A stretch of 64,000 nucleotides of DNA, taken from the NCBI GenBank assembly GCA_963783855.1, contig CAWAPE010000004.1, positions 248,001-312,000 on the forward strand. Direction: 5' to 3'. This DNA comes from JAKAGZ01 sp963783855 (GTDB lineage Bacteria; Bacteroidota; Ignavibacteria; Ignavibacteriales; Ignavibacteriaceae). Below, in pieces: positions 42,359 through 52,272 of the stretch (its first letter is position 1; every line of letters starts with the position of its first letter). Under the pieces are notes generated by a model that saw only the letters and a program-made list of their open reading frames with translations, had not been told where the DNA came from and did not search any database. The position numbers and the translations under genes were made by a program.

Positions 42359-43576
42359 ATGTTTGATACCGGCAGTACCGGCTTTATGCTAATAGCAACC
42401 AGCCTTGTCATGTTAATGACACCGGGTTTGGCATTCTTTTACGGCGGCCTTGTTGGAAGAAAAAATGTACTTGGTATAATGATTCAAAGTTTTGTTTCGC
42501 TTGGCTGGACAACTATCCTTTGGTTCGCTTTCGGATACTCTCTCTGTTTCAGCGGTGGCCAGGGAGCAATAATTGGAAACCTGAATATGGCCTTTTTATC
42601 GGGAACAACTTTAAACTCGGTATTTTTTGGCAATAACGAAATTCCACTTTATGTATTTATTGCTTATCAAATGATGTTCGCAATAATTACACCTGCCTTA
42701 ATTACAGGCGCATTTGCAAACAGGGTTCGTTTCCCTGCATATTTAATATTTTTAACATTATGGTTAATATGTGTTTACTTCCCTCTCGTACATATGGTTT
42801 GGGGAGACGGATTATTAGCTGAGTGGGGTGTGCTCGATTTTGCAGGCGGTATTGTAGTTCACGCAAGTGCAGGAATGGCAGCACTCGCCTCAGTACTTTA
42901 CGTTGGTAAACGAAATATAAAGGAAAGAGGCCCGCACAGTATTCCGCTGGTAGCTTTGGGAACAGGTCTTCTCTGGTTTGGCTGGTACGGTTTTAATGCT
43001 GGAAGCGAACTAAAAGTTGATACTATTACTGTAACCGCATTTTTAAATACAGATGTTGCTGCTTCTTTTGCTGCAATTACGTGGCTGCTTTTAGCCTGGG
43101 TACTGGAAAAGAAACCAAAACTCGTCGGATTATTGACAGGCTCTGTTGCAGGTTTGGCTACAATAACACCTGCGGCCGGATTCATTACTGTTGGTAATGC
43201 CGCAATAATTGGAGTAGCTTCAGGAATTATATGCTACTTTGCAGTTAGCCTAAAAAATAAACTGGAATGGGATGACGCTCTCGATGTTTGGGGAGTTCAC
43301 GGTGTTGGCGGAATTCTTGGAATTATTATGCTTGGACTTTTCGCATCCAGCGCTGTTAACCCGATGGTTACAGTTGAAGGATTGTTTATTGGCGGTTCGT
43401 GGGAGTTTTTAATGAAGCAGGCAATTTCAGTTATCGCGGTTGGAGCTTATTGCTTTATCTTTACTTATTTCGTACTAAAGCTAATAAATTATATTACACC
43501 TGTTAAAGTAACAAGACAGGAAGAAGAAGCTGGAATGGATGCTTCACTTCATGGTGAAATCGCATATGAAGATTAA
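42359..43576 (+). CDS. amt: Ammonium transporter (Amt/MEP/Rh family)
   Basis: This 405-residue membrane protein has about 11 transmembrane helices and conducts ammonium into the cell. Family motifs: MTPGLAFFYGGLVGRKNVLGIM at the first helices, FAFGYSLCFSGG, PLVHMVWGDGLLAEWGVLDFAGG with pore residues, VHASAGMAALASVLYVGKR (first pore His), FGWYGFNAGSEL, and WGVHGVGGILGIIMLG (twin-His partner). The start has an ideal GGAGG. No glnK/PII gene follows in the window, which is unusual for amt loci. A strong bidirectional terminator closes the unit. Confidence 0.96.
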   Translation: MFDTGSTGFMLIATSLVMLMTPGLAFFYGGLVGRKNVLGIMIQSFVSLGWTTILWFAFGYSLCFSGGQGAIIGNLNMAFLSGTTLNSVFFGNNEIPLYVFIAYQMMFAIITPALITGAFANRVRFPAYLIFLTLWLICVYFPLVHMVWGDGLLAEWGVLDFAGGIVVHASAGMAALASVLYVGKRNIKERGPHSIPLVALGTGLLWFGWYGFNAGSELKVDTITVTAFLNTDVAASFAAITWLLLAWVLEKKPKLVGLLTGSVAGLATITPAAGFITVGNAAIIGVASGIICYFAVSLKNKLEWDDALDVWGVHGVGGILGIIMLGLFASSAVNPMVTVEGLFIGGSWEFLMKQAISVIAVGAYCFIFTYFVLKLINYITPVKVTRQEEEAGMDASLHGEIAYED

Positions 43577-43604
43577 ATAATTCAACAATGCTCGAACAAT
43601 TAAC

Positions 43605-43643
43605 AAAAAAGCCGCCTCAGAAATATTTTGAAGCGGCTTTTTA
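43605..43643. terminator. Bidirectional terminator between amt and methyltransferase gene
   Basis: AAAAAGCCGC pairs with GCGGCTTTTT around a loop. Each strand has five or six T residues after the stem, and it lies between converging genes. Confidence 0.85.
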
Positions 43644-43699
43644 CTTAAATATAAACTTCTTAAATCAATATTCATTTCTTTCAGCAAAAATCAGTCGGG

Positions 43700-44320
43700 T
43701 TATTTTTCCAACACAACTATGTGAGACGTGAAAGGCTCATTCTTTATTTCTTTAATTACCTTAAACCCACCTCTGTTCGCAATACCAGGAATGCCGCCAC
43801 CAGCAAGATAAGATTTAAAATTCCTGTAATGTTCTCTTCCTGCTGCAAATTCAACTACCTCATTTAATCCGCTCCAAAAACCGCCCGGTCTCGGAAAAAG
43901 ATAATCACCAATGATGATTTTATCAGCAACCTGTGCAATTTCATTCAATAGGTTTTCCCTATCCTCTTCATTTACTTCGTGAATTACATAAGTCATAACA
44001 GCAATATCAAAATGCTCTTTTCCTTCGGAAATAATTTTTCTGATACTTTTATGTTGAAATGAAATTTTAGAACTTGGGTTTTCAGATAGTGTCAAATTTG
44101 CTCTGCTAATGTTTCTTTTCGAAAGATCAATTCCCAGGATTGAATTACAATAATCTTTGATAAAAAAAGAAAAGCGTCCCGTTCCACAGCCTAAATCCAA
44201 AATATTAGATTCTGCATTAACCAGATTTTTAATTTTTCCAAATAGCCTGTCCTGATTTGGAGCGATAAATTTATCGTAAAACCATCCATCGTACCAATGG
44301 TCTTTGTTGAGCTCGGCCAT
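43700..44320 (-). CDS. Class I SAM-dependent methyltransferase
   Basis: This 206-residue soluble protein has a Rossmann methyltransferase fold. Motif I is NILDLGCGTGRFSFFIKDY near residue 42. An acidic ribose-contact (SILGIDLSKRNISRA) follows, then FDIAVMTYVIHEV (motif IV region) and KIIIGDYLFPRPGG. Methyl acceptor unknown; the architecture is like UbiE/Methyltransf_11-25 small-molecule enzymes. It converges on amt and is divergent from the thioesterase gene. Confidence 0.88.
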   Translation of the reverse strand: MAELNKDHWYDGWFYDKFIAPNQDRLFGKIKNLVNAESNILDLGCGTGRFSFFIKDYCNSILGIDLSKRNISRANLTLSENPSSKISFQHKSIRKIISEGKEHFDIAVMTYVIHEVNEEDRENLLNEIAQVADKIIIGDYLFPRPGGFWSGLNEVVEFAAGREHYRNFKSYLAGGGIPGIANRGGFKVIKEIKNEPFTSHIVVLEK

Positions 44321-44532
44321 AATAAATCCCTGAAAGTAGTTTATCTATTTCTATAAATTACCTATAAATATGAACAAATATAAAAATATAAATATTCAAC
44401 CAACGTTTGGCTTTTTCACAATTCAATTTGTTCAATGAAGCAATTATAATTCAGCTAACAATGTTTTTTATTATATTTTAAACCAGAATAAATGGGAAAT
44501 ATATTGCCGTGGGAAAACATCGAGGAATTATT

Positions 44533-45024
44533 ATGAAGACTGCTGAGAGAATTAAAGAATTACAGCCTTTAAATATGGATTTATACGACGGCTCTTTTGT
44601 ATCTGGGAAACAACAAAATTATATAAAATTGCAATATTATTTTGATAAAATTACAAGCAAACTTATAGCAAAAATATATTTTACAAAAGATGCACAGGGT
44701 GCGCCTCTAAGAGTCCATGGCGGTGCTATTTCCGCTGTTCTTGATGAAACAATGGGAATAATTACTTTTCTAAATTTCAATCCTGCGGTAACTGCTAATT
44801 TATCAATTAATTTTATAAAGCCTCTTAAAGTTGAACAAGATGTTTTTGTAGAAACCTGGATTGAAGAAAATGATGACAAGAAATATCTGATAAAAGGTAA
44901 AATGGTCACAGAAAATGAAACACTTATAGCCGATGCCAGTGGTGTATTCATTAAAATGCCAATGGATAAAGTTGCTGAATACCAGGATTACTACCGAAAA
45001 TTCAAAGCTGACTTGGGAAAGTAA
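44533..45024 (+). CDS. Hotdog-fold thioesterase (PaaI family)
   Basis: About 163 residues. The start is the ATG at 44533, preceded by GAGGA; a frame extension to the GTG at 44509 lacks a ribosome-binding site. PLRVHGGAISAVLDETMGII is the hotdog helix with the family's catalytic-type acidic residue, TANLSINFIKPLKVEQDVFV forms the central sheet, and GKMVTENETLIADASGVFI ends it. It probably hydrolyses an acyl-CoA or aryl-CoA. It lies 90 bases before a PlsC-like acyltransferase gene on the same strand, suggesting a lipid-related pair. Confidence 0.85.
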   Translation: MKTAERIKELQPLNMDLYDGSFVSGKQQNYIKLQYYFDKITSKLIAKIYFTKDAQGAPLRVHGGAISAVLDETMGIITFLNFNPAVTANLSINFIKPLKVEQDVFVETWIEENDDKKYLIKGKMVTENETLIADASGVFIKMPMDKVAEYQDYYRKFKADLGK

Positions 45025-45113
45025 AAAACATTTAGCAATCTGCCTTTAGAGTTCAGTGGTTAAATTATTTTAGTGTTTAGAATTTGGAGTTTATTATTTA
45101 GGATTTTAATTTT

Positions 45114-45707
45114 ATGTCCGTTCCAATTGCAGTTCAAAAATCAGGATTGATTAGAAAACTTGCAAAGCTGATTTTTAAAATGATTGGCTGGCAATCTTAT
45201 ATTATCACTCCCACAACTTCAAGTTATGTATTTATCGGTGCTCCGCACACAACAAATTGGGATTTCGGAATTCTTATGCTGTTTGCTACAGCCAATAAAG
45301 TTCCAGTTCACTGGATGGGAAAAGATACACTTTTTAAGGGACCACTTGGATTTATAATCAGGGCGCTGGGGGGAATTCCGGTAAAAAGAAGTGCTCGATC
45401 AAACTTTGTGGATCAGGTGGTAAAAATGTTCGCGAAGGAAGATGAGTTGATAATTGCGATGGCTCCCGAAGGTACACGCGGAAAAACAACACGCTGGAGA
45501 ACGGGATTTTATTACATCGCACTCAAAGCAAAAGTACCGATTGTTATGGCATACCTTGATTATAAAAAGAAAATCTGCGGATTGGGCCCTGCTATAATAC
45601 CTACCGGAGATATAAATGCTGATTTTGAAAAAATAAAAGATTTCTACAAAGATTTCACAGGGAAGCATCCCGAGAAGCAGGGTGAGATAAAATTTACTGA
45701 AGATTGA
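45114..45707 (+). CDS. Lysophospholipid acyltransferase family protein (PlsC-like)
   Basis: This 197-residue protein has the glycerolipid acyltransferase motifs. The HX4D catalytic site is in IGAPHTTNWDFGIL, block II is LGGIPVKRSARSNF, block III is AMAPEGTRGKTTRWRTGFYY, and PIVMAYLDYK follows. It lacks obvious transmembrane helices apart from an N-terminal hydrophobic/amphipathic segment, so it is probably peripheral. It should transfer an acyl chain to a lysolipid or related acceptor. A bidirectional terminator and a tRNA gene follow. Confidence 0.88.
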   Translation: MSVPIAVQKSGLIRKLAKLIFKMIGWQSYIITPTTSSYVFIGAPHTTNWDFGILMLFATANKVPVHWMGKDTLFKGPLGFIIRALGGIPVKRSARSNFVDQVVKMFAKEDELIIAMAPEGTRGKTTRWRTGFYYIALKAKVPIVMAYLDYKKKICGLGPAIIPTGDINADFEKIKDFYKDFTGKHPEKQGEIKFTED

Positions 45708-45740
45708 TTATTTATTTTGAATTAATGATTTAAAATCAAA

Positions 45741-45770
45741 AAAGCTTCTGAATAACAGAAGCTTTTTTTG
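45741..45770. terminator. Bidirectional terminator shared by acyltransferase gene and tRNA-Leu
   Basis: AAAGCTTCTG pairs with CAGAAGCTTT around AATAA. T-runs occur on both strands. It lies directly downstream of the 3' end of the minus-strand tRNA. Confidence 0.85.
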
Positions 45771-45854
45771 TGCCCAAAGGGGGACTCGAACCCCCACCCA
45801 AGTACATGGACTAGACCCTGAACCTAGCGCGTCTACCAATTCCGCCATTTGGGC
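45771..45854 (-). tRNA. tRNA-Leu (anticodon CAG)
   Basis: The 84-base gene folds as a class II tRNA: seven-base acceptor stem GCCCAAA/TTTGGGC with discriminator A, D-arm GGCGGAATTGGTAGAC, anticodon loop containing TTCAGG (CAG, reading CUG), a long variable arm and T-arm GGGGGTTCGAGTCCCCC. CCA is not encoded. The D-arm and anticodon region closely match bacterial leucine tRNAs. Confidence 0.97.
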
Positions 45855-45981
45855 AATAAATCAGATAACAAAACTAAGAAATTTTGCAAACAAATTTACA
45901 ATTAAATAAATCTTAAATCACTAATTTCAATTCAACAACTTTTCTCCGGCTTCCTGTCTCCGCTCTTCAGTCTCTATTAAT

Positions 45982-48249
45982 TTACCAGCCGGACTCCCCT
46001 TTCTTGTCTTCCTGTTTAATTTTTCCACCTGTATGTATTTCACATTCGCGCGGAAGATTTTTAGAATTAATTATGTCCGTTACCACGTTGGGACAATAAG
46101 GCGTTGCAAGCCTTGTGTCTCCCTGGTCCATTGTTTCCTGGCAGAACTGAGCAGAAATAACTCCGGGCGCCAGCTGAAAATATTCTACCGGAAGATTTAA
46201 CCCTTTGTAAGCCCCTTCCATAAACATCGCCCAGATCGGCATAGCTGCACGTCCTCCCTGACCATATGAAGCGGTAAACTTAACTCGGTGATCATCAAAT
46301 CCGACCCACACACCAGCGGCTAATTTAGGTGTAAATCCTACGAACCATGCATCAGCAAAATCCTGTGTAGTTCCTGTTTTTCCAGCGGCAGGATACTGAA
46401 AATATCTTCTTACACCTATCCCGGTTCCCGTATTTATTACGTCTTCCATCATATTTGTAATTATCGATGCCGTCTGAGGAGAAACTGCTTCTTTATAATC
46501 AGGAACAAACTGATCTATAATAATTCCATTTCTGTCTTCAATTTTTAAAATTGAAATTGGAGAAACATGCACACCTTTGTTTGCCAGGGTTCCATATGCT
46601 GATGTAATTTCAAGTGGTGTAACCTCCGAGGTACCAAGAGCTATTGAAGGATATGGTCCAAGAGGTGAATCTATACCCATATTTTTTGCAAATTTAACAA
46701 CCTGCGCAGGTGGAGCAATGTCACTAATAGTCATTCTCCCTGCAATAACATTAAGTGAATGAGCAAGACCGTATCTTAAAGTAGTGTATCCCCCATACTC
46801 ACCTGTTTCAAAATTATCGGGTGACCATCCGTTATAGTCAAATTTCTGATTGAGTAATGTATATGTTGGGAAATATCCGTTATCAATCGCAACAGTGTAA
46901 ACAAATGGTTTAAATGCTGAACCCGGTTGCCTCCTGATTCCTGTTGCGTGATTCAGTCCTCTTCCAAAATTCTGGTTGTACCCACCAACCATCGCCTTTA
47001 TCTGGCCATTAGTTGGATCAAGAGCAACAAATCCCACCTGTATCCTTGTTGCATCATCTTTAATTCTATCAACAAACTCTTTATCATTTTTCAGCTTGTT
47101 ATAAACTAAAGCTTTTTCCTGCTGAGTGGGAGCTTTTTTATAATTTTCTGAATTTTTTATGTCTCTATCAAGAATGCTCGAAAGCAAATCCCTGTTTTTT
47201 TTCCAACTCCATTTTTTATCGAATATTTCCTGGTATTCTTTAATGTGTTTTGCAGCAGCTTGGTTCGCAATCTTCTGCATTCTTGAGTCGAGTGAAGTGT
47301 AAATGTTAAGCCCATCACGATAGAGATCATAGCCATATTTGTCCGCCATAGCCTCCATTTTCTGTCTGATGTACTCCATAAAATACGGTGCAATACTGTT
47401 TGAGCCACTAATTGTTCCGGAAGCAAGAATGATTGGTCTTTTCTTCAACTCCTCATACTTTTCCTTAGAAAGCATTCCGTTCACAACCATATTATACATT
47501 ACAAGATTTCTCCTTATAAGGGCACTTTCAGGATGGCGTGAAGGATTGTAATAAGTTGATGATTTCAATAATGCAATTAACATTGCTGCTTCAGGCAAGG
47601 TAAGATCTTTCCCAACTTTCCCAAAATAAACTCGTGATGCTGATTCTATTCCATAAGAACTTTTACCGAAGTATGACACATTCAAATACATTTGCAATAT
47701 TTCTTTCTTTGTATAAGTTTTTTCTATCTGTACTGCAGTAATCCATTCCCTGATCTTTCTTGTAATCGTTTCAAAAATATTCTCATGTTTTTCTTTCAGA
47801 TTATATAGATTTTTTGCCAGCTGCTGAGTAATTGTACTTGCCCCTTCGTGGGAAAAAGTAAGTACATTTTTTACCATTGCTTTTGCAAAACGATCCAGAT
47901 CAACCCCCCAATGAGTATAAAACTTTCTATCTTCTGTAGAAATAAGAGCGTTTGCTACGTAGTTTGGAAGACTATCTATATGTGTTTCAATTCTGTTTTC
48001 AATATAAAATTGTCCCAGTACTTCCCCGTCTGATGTATAAACTGTACTGGCAAGCTGAGGTTTTGGATTCTCAAGTTGTTCGAGTGAAGGCAGTCCGCTA
48101 ATTACAATGATTGTATAAACAGCTACGCAGATGAAAATAACTCCTGCAAATATTAGCTTCAATTTCCGTCCGGCTTTCTTTTTACCCTTTTTGCGTTTGG
48201 AAGGATTCTTAAAATATTCATTCATTTCTTCATCGGATTTTTTTGCCAT
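45982..48249 (-). CDS. Penicillin-binding protein 1A, bifunctional peptidoglycan synthase
   Basis: This 755-residue class A PBP has a basic cytoplasmic N-terminus and one transmembrane helix (LIFAGVIFICVAVYTIIVI, residues ~32-50). The GT51 glycosyltransferase domain has the catalytic Glu in STEDRKFYTHWGVD, GASTITQQLAKNLY and RKIREWITAVQIEK. The transpeptidase domain has SAFK in RQPGSAFKPFVYTV, the SxN-type SLN in YGLAHSLNVIAGR and KTGTT in AAGKTGTTQDFADAWFVGF. All catalytic motifs are intact. It polymerises and cross-links peptidoglycan in the periplasm. The LpxH-like gene upstream ends one base before its start, so the two are co-transcribed. Confidence 0.95.
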   Translation of the reverse strand: MAKKSDEEMNEYFKNPSKRKKGKKKAGRKLKLIFAGVIFICVAVYTIIVISGLPSLEQLENPKPQLASTVYTSDGEVLGQFYIENRIETHIDSLPNYVANALISTEDRKFYTHWGVDLDRFAKAMVKNVLTFSHEGASTITQQLAKNLYNLKEKHENIFETITRKIREWITAVQIEKTYTKKEILQMYLNVSYFGKSSYGIESASRVYFGKVGKDLTLPEAAMLIALLKSSTYYNPSRHPESALIRRNLVMYNMVVNGMLSKEKYEELKKRPIILASGTISGSNSIAPYFMEYIRQKMEAMADKYGYDLYRDGLNIYTSLDSRMQKIANQAAAKHIKEYQEIFDKKWSWKKNRDLLSSILDRDIKNSENYKKAPTQQEKALVYNKLKNDKEFVDRIKDDATRIQVGFVALDPTNGQIKAMVGGYNQNFGRGLNHATGIRRQPGSAFKPFVYTVAIDNGYFPTYTLLNQKFDYNGWSPDNFETGEYGGYTTLRYGLAHSLNVIAGRMTISDIAPPAQVVKFAKNMGIDSPLGPYPSIALGTSEVTPLEITSAYGTLANKGVHVSPISILKIEDRNGIIIDQFVPDYKEAVSPQTASIITNMMEDVINTGTGIGVRRYFQYPAAGKTGTTQDFADAWFVGFTPKLAAGVWVGFDDHRVKFTASYGQGGRAAMPIWAMFMEGAYKGLNLPVEYFQLAPGVISAQFCQETMDQGDTRLATPYCPNVVTDIINSKNLPRECEIHTGGKIKQEDKKGESGW

Positions 48250-48250
48250 T

Positions 48251-48976
48251 TCATTTCCAGTCTACTATTTCAAATTTGTTGTCTTTAAAAATACCGTAAC
48301 ACGGGGCATCATACCACCAACCAAGGTTGATGTAATGACCATTGTTATAATGGATATTACACCTGCTATGCGAGTGCCCAAATAAAACAAATTCATATCC
48401 CTCGTCAATTTTATCCTTTGCAGCTTCAAGCATACCATCCTCTTCACCATAATCTTTTTTTGAAGTATAATCACGGCTTGTTTTGCTTATGTTGCTTGCA
48501 ACCGAAACACCGATATCAGGATGTATAATGGAATACAATTTCTGCAGAAATTTGTTCCTAAGTATTTTTTTAAGAACTAGATAGCCGTAATCGTTTTTTA
48601 CAAGTCCATCGCCATGTGCAACAAAAAATTTTCTACCCTCAATTACCGTATCCACCTGCTCTTCATACATAATAATACCGATTTCATCACTGAAAAAATT
48701 TCTGTGCATAAAATCGTGATTCCCAATCAGGTAATGTACTTTTGTTCCACTTTCAGTCAGATCTTGCAAAGCCGTAAGAGTTCTGAAAAATCCTTTCTGG
48801 TAAACTCGTTTATATTCAAACCAGTAATCGAAAAGATCACCAACAATGTAAAGTTCTTTTGCATTTTCCTGAGCAAACTTAAGGAAATTTACAAGCAGTC
48901 TTTCCTTCCTTTTTTCGGCAACGGCAGATTGCAGACCTAAATGAATGTCGGATATAAAAAGATATGAGTCTTTCAC
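48251..48976 (-). CDS. Calcineurin-like metallophosphoesterase, UDP-2,3-diacylglucosamine diphosphatase-like
   Basis: This 241-residue enzyme has all five metallophosphoesterase blocks: FISDIHLG (DxH), YIVGDLFDYW (GD), YLIGNHDF (GNHD), FVAHGDG (H) and VLFGHSHSRC (GHxH). The spacing and the LFDYWFEYK stretch resemble LpxH/YbbF-type enzymes that cleave UDP-2,3-diacylglucosamine in lipid A synthesis. That substrate is inferred, since Bacteroidota carry several paralogues. It sits one base upstream of PBP1A, an envelope-synthesis pairing. Confidence 0.82.
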   Translation of the reverse strand: MKDSYLFISDIHLGLQSAVAEKRKERLLVNFLKFAQENAKELYIVGDLFDYWFEYKRVYQKGFFRTLTALQDLTESGTKVHYLIGNHDFMHRNFFSDEIGIIMYEEQVDTVIEGRKFFVAHGDGLVKNDYGYLVLKKILRNKFLQKLYSIIHPDIGVSVASNISKTSRDYTSKKDYGEEDGMLEAAKDKIDEGYEFVLFGHSHSRCNIHYNNGHYINLGWWYDAPCYGIFKDNKFEIVDWK

Positions 48977-49045
48977 TAAATATTTTTTTTATGGTTTACA
49001 AAAAATACGGTTTAAGTAAGATAAATAAAAGATAAAATCCCTGTC

Positions 49046-50704
49046 TTAATTATTCTTTGAAAGAAATATGCCCAGCAGGCGGTTATTCGGGTCAGCAATT
49101 ACATTTACCGGCTTTCTGTCACATTTGATTTCAAAGTTTTCTTCCCGTTTATTTACTCTGACAGTATCAACTATGGTTGATTTATCATCAAAATATATAT
49201 GTAATTCCAGAGGGAAATTATAAGTATTCACACCTGATTGAATCTGCTGAAGTTCCACATCAATGGTATAAATACCAGCATCTTCGTCCTCATCCCAATC
49301 ATAAGTCGCTTTAATGATTCCATTTCCGTGGTATATCCACTGGTTGAAAAATAAGTCCAGATTATTACCCGAAGTTTTTTCACAAATATTTTTGAAATCA
49401 TCAATCGAAGCATTTTTGTATTTATATGCTTCAAAATAATTTCTCATAGATTTGAAAAACAAAGTATCCCCTATTTCCCACCTAAGCATATGAAGTATCC
49501 AGGCACCTTTGTCGTAAACAGTCTGAGAAAATAGCTCCTGCGGATCGTAAACTCTGTCAGAAAAGCTGTTATGAAATTTACTCATCATCGTAGATCGTAA
49601 TGCTAATGAGCCTGCCTCGTGTTCTGCATAAAGTGCTTCACAATATGAAGCAAAACCCTCGTTCAACCAGATCTCTTTCCAGGATTTTAATCCGACAGCA
49701 TCACCAAACCATTGATGTGCGAGTTCGTGTGCATAAACATCATCAAAAAATTTTCTACCCCCGATAAAATTGGAACCGATTCCAGTAATAGTCTGGTGCT
49801 CCATAGCTCCCATCTGCCATAAAAACTCAGCAACTCCATATTTTTCTTTTATAAAAGGATATTCTCCAAAAGTTTTGGCAAAATAATTCATCATATCCAG
49901 ATGATCACTAAAATCGATTTTTGCGTTGGCAACCTGTGAAGGAAAAGCATAATATCGTATGGCCATAGTATCTGCTTTATCCTGCGAAATATATTGGTCA
50001 TCAAACTCAACGTAATTTGAAGAATATAAACAGATTAAATAGGTGGAAATGGGATAAAAAGTTTTCCAGTGATATGTCTTTCTGCTTCCATTTATTGTTA
50101 CGCCAACTAATTTTCCGTTCGAGATTGAAGTCTGCGAAGTATCATTTGTGATTCTCATATCTAACTGAGCTTTGTCATCCGGAATATCATTGCAGGGAAA
50201 CCAGGTGGAAGCATAATTCGGTTCGTTCAGACTATATACTACTGACTGATCATTTATCTGTCCGAATACAAATGAAGACAAACCAAGCCTCTTCGGAGTC
50301 CCTTCGTAAACTATATTAACAATAAATGTATCGGATTTAATTTCTGAAAGTGGGAATGATATTTGTTTTTCACTTCTTTCATATTCTGCCGGTATTCCAT
50401 TTATAGTAGCCGAAGTAATTTCCATATTTTTATAGAAATTGAGATCAAGCTGAGAAATATTTTTATTCGTTAACACACCGGTTATTGTTGCATTTCCTTT
50501 TAGGATTTTTTTTGCAGGATTAAGATCAATCGATAAATCATACTTCAAAATATCAATATCATACTGATTGGATGTAATATAACCATATTCTGTTCCGGCA
50601 GAAGCCGGCAATAATTTTTTGTTTTTCTGAACCGGGCTGGCGGGAAAAATAATTAGCAAAAGAAACGTAATTACCGCAAAATGGAATCCATATTTTTTTT
50701 TCAT
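49046..50704 (-). CDS. Exported M1-family metallopeptidase
   Basis: This 552-residue aminopeptidase-N-like protein has a signal peptide (FAVITFLLLIIFPASPVQ). The N-terminal beta-sandwich covers residues ~40-225. The exopeptidase motif appears as GAMEHQTITGIG (GAMEN-like, with His in place of Asn). The zinc site is AHELAHQWFGDAVGLKSWKE (HExxH) with the third ligand Glu in WLNEGFASYCEALY. The C-terminal helical domain is short, and the protein ends with a beta-sandwich. It is much shorter than classical PepN, like the Bacteroidota M1 subgroup. It trims peptides outside the cytoplasm. Confidence 0.92.
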   Translation of the reverse strand: MKKKYGFHFAVITFLLLIIFPASPVQKNKKLLPASAGTEYGYITSNQYDIDILKYDLSIDLNPAKKILKGNATITGVLTNKNISQLDLNFYKNMEITSATINGIPAEYERSEKQISFPLSEIKSDTFIVNIVYEGTPKRLGLSSFVFGQINDQSVVYSLNEPNYASTWFPCNDIPDDKAQLDMRITNDTSQTSISNGKLVGVTINGSRKTYHWKTFYPISTYLICLYSSNYVEFDDQYISQDKADTMAIRYYAFPSQVANAKIDFSDHLDMMNYFAKTFGEYPFIKEKYGVAEFLWQMGAMEHQTITGIGSNFIGGRKFFDDVYAHELAHQWFGDAVGLKSWKEIWLNEGFASYCEALYAEHEAGSLALRSTMMSKFHNSFSDRVYDPQELFSQTVYDKGAWILHMLRWEIGDTLFFKSMRNYFEAYKYKNASIDDFKNICEKTSGNNLDLFFNQWIYHGNGIIKATYDWDEDEDAGIYTIDVELQQIQSGVNTYNFPLELHIYFDDKSTIVDTVRVNKREENFEIKCDRKPVNVIADPNNRLLGIFLSKNN

Positions 50705-50927
50705 CTATAATTTACCGCAATTCCCGGAAGTTGAATTTGTATAAGTATAATAGTAATATAAAATTAAATGCAACGGCAAAGGAACTGATTTACTTTTTAT
50801 AAGTTAAAATTTAAATAAACTGTTATTAAAGATAAAAAGATATATTATTTAACATTTAAATAACAGGCTTAATCATTGCCAATAAAGCTATAAATAGATA
50901 TATTTTATGTAATTACTGGGAGATTAT

Positions 50928-52169
50928 ATGACATTTCCAGGATCTTCGATTTTAAGAGACACTGTCACGATGGTACTGGCCGGGGGGGTCGGGGAAAGAT
51001 TAAAACCACTAACTGACCAAAGAAGTAAACCTGCCGTTCCGTTTGGCGGAAAATACAGAATAATTGATTTTGCACTTTCAAATTGCCTCAACTCAGGCTT
51101 AAGAAAAATTTACGTTCTCGTTCAGTATAAATCTGATTCACTCAACCAGCATATCTTTGAAGCCTGGAGTATTTTCAATCCGGAGCTCGGTGAATATATT
51201 TACTCAGTTCCACCCCAGAGGAAAATGACAAAAGACTGGTATCTCGGTACTGCAAACGCAATTTACCAGAACATGAATTTATTTGCGACCTACAAAGGGG
51301 TAAAATGGGTGCTCATACTTAGCGGCGATCACATTTATAAAATGGATTATCTGAAAATGCTCCAACAGCACGTTGATACAAAATCCGATTTGTCGATGGC
51401 GTGTATTGAAGTACCGAAAGATGAAGCAAGCCGTTTTGGAATTGTTGGTGTTAATGAAAAACACGAGGTTGAATCATTTGTAGAAAAACCAAAAGATCCA
51501 CCAGAACTTCCGGATTCACCCGGAAATTCTTTTGTAAATATGGGAATTTATGTATTCAATGCTGAAGTGCTTACAGAAGTTATTTCGGAAATGGAGGATA
51601 AAAAAATTAAAAACCATGATTTTGGTAGCGATGTCATCCCATACATGGTAAAAAATAATTTAAAAGTAAGTGCGTACCGTTTTGAAGATGAAAACAGGAA
51701 ATCAAAACCTTACTGGCGGGATATTGGAACTATTGACAGCTATTATGAAGCCAGTATGGACCTGATTAGTGTCAATCCTGAATTTAATTTTTATGATTTA
51801 TCCTGGCCGATGCGTACCTACCAGTTTCAGCACCCGCCGGCAAAAACAGTTTCGCACGAAGGTGAGAGAGTCGGGCGTACTCTCAACTCTTTAATTTGTG
51901 ATGGCACAATTGTATCCGGTGGATTAGTGGAACGCTCACTTATTGGTCCGAATGTAAAAGTGAATAGTTTCTCTTATATAACCGATTCAATCATTATGAA
52001 CAACGTTAATGTCGGGAGACATGCACGAATAAGAAGAGCAATAATTGATAAAAATGTCGTAATTCCTGAAGGTTACGAGATTGGTTTTGATCTTGAAGGC
52101 GATAAAAAGAAATTTACTGTAACAGACAGTGGAATAGTTGTAATCGGGAAGAACCAGACACTAAGTTAA
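50928..52169 (+). CDS. glgC: Glucose-1-phosphate adenylyltransferase
   Basis: This 413-residue enzyme makes ADP-glucose for glycogen. The nucleotide-binding N-terminus is VTMVLAGGVGERLKPLTDQR, then SKPAVPFGGKYRIIDFALSN. YLGTANAIYQNMN, ILSGDHIYKMDY and VESFVEKPKDPPELP (catalytic-type lysine region) follow. YWRDIGTIDSYYEASMDL is also diagnostic. The C-terminal left-handed beta-helix (VSGGLVERSLIGPNVKVNS) is complete. It has a GGGAG ribosome-binding site and its own terminator. No other glycogen gene is nearby. Confidence 0.95.
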   Translation: MTFPGSSILRDTVTMVLAGGVGERLKPLTDQRSKPAVPFGGKYRIIDFALSNCLNSGLRKIYVLVQYKSDSLNQHIFEAWSIFNPELGEYIYSVPPQRKMTKDWYLGTANAIYQNMNLFATYKGVKWVLILSGDHIYKMDYLKMLQQHVDTKSDLSMACIEVPKDEASRFGIVGVNEKHEVESFVEKPKDPPELPDSPGNSFVNMGIYVFNAEVLTEVISEMEDKKIKNHDFGSDVIPYMVKNNLKVSAYRFEDENRKSKPYWRDIGTIDSYYEASMDLISVNPEFNFYDLSWPMRTYQFQHPPAKTVSHEGERVGRTLNSLICDGTIVSGGLVERSLIGPNVKVNSFSYITDSIIMNNVNVGRHARIRRAIIDKNVVIPEGYEIGFDLEGDKKKFTVTDSGIVVIGKNQTLS

Positions 52170-52225
52170 AATTAACCGCACCGGTAAGAGGCTGTTTCAT
52201 TTTGTGCATAAATAATATTTCGATT

Positions 52226-52255
52226 TAAAAAGCCGGTCTTAACACCGGCTTTTTA
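52226..52255. terminator. Bidirectional terminator between glgC and the T9SS cargo gene
   Basis: AAAAAGCCGGT pairs with ACCGGCTTTTT around a short loop. It lies between converging genes, with T/A runs on both sides. Confidence 0.85.
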
Positions 52256-52272
52256 GTAAAGCTCACAATTAA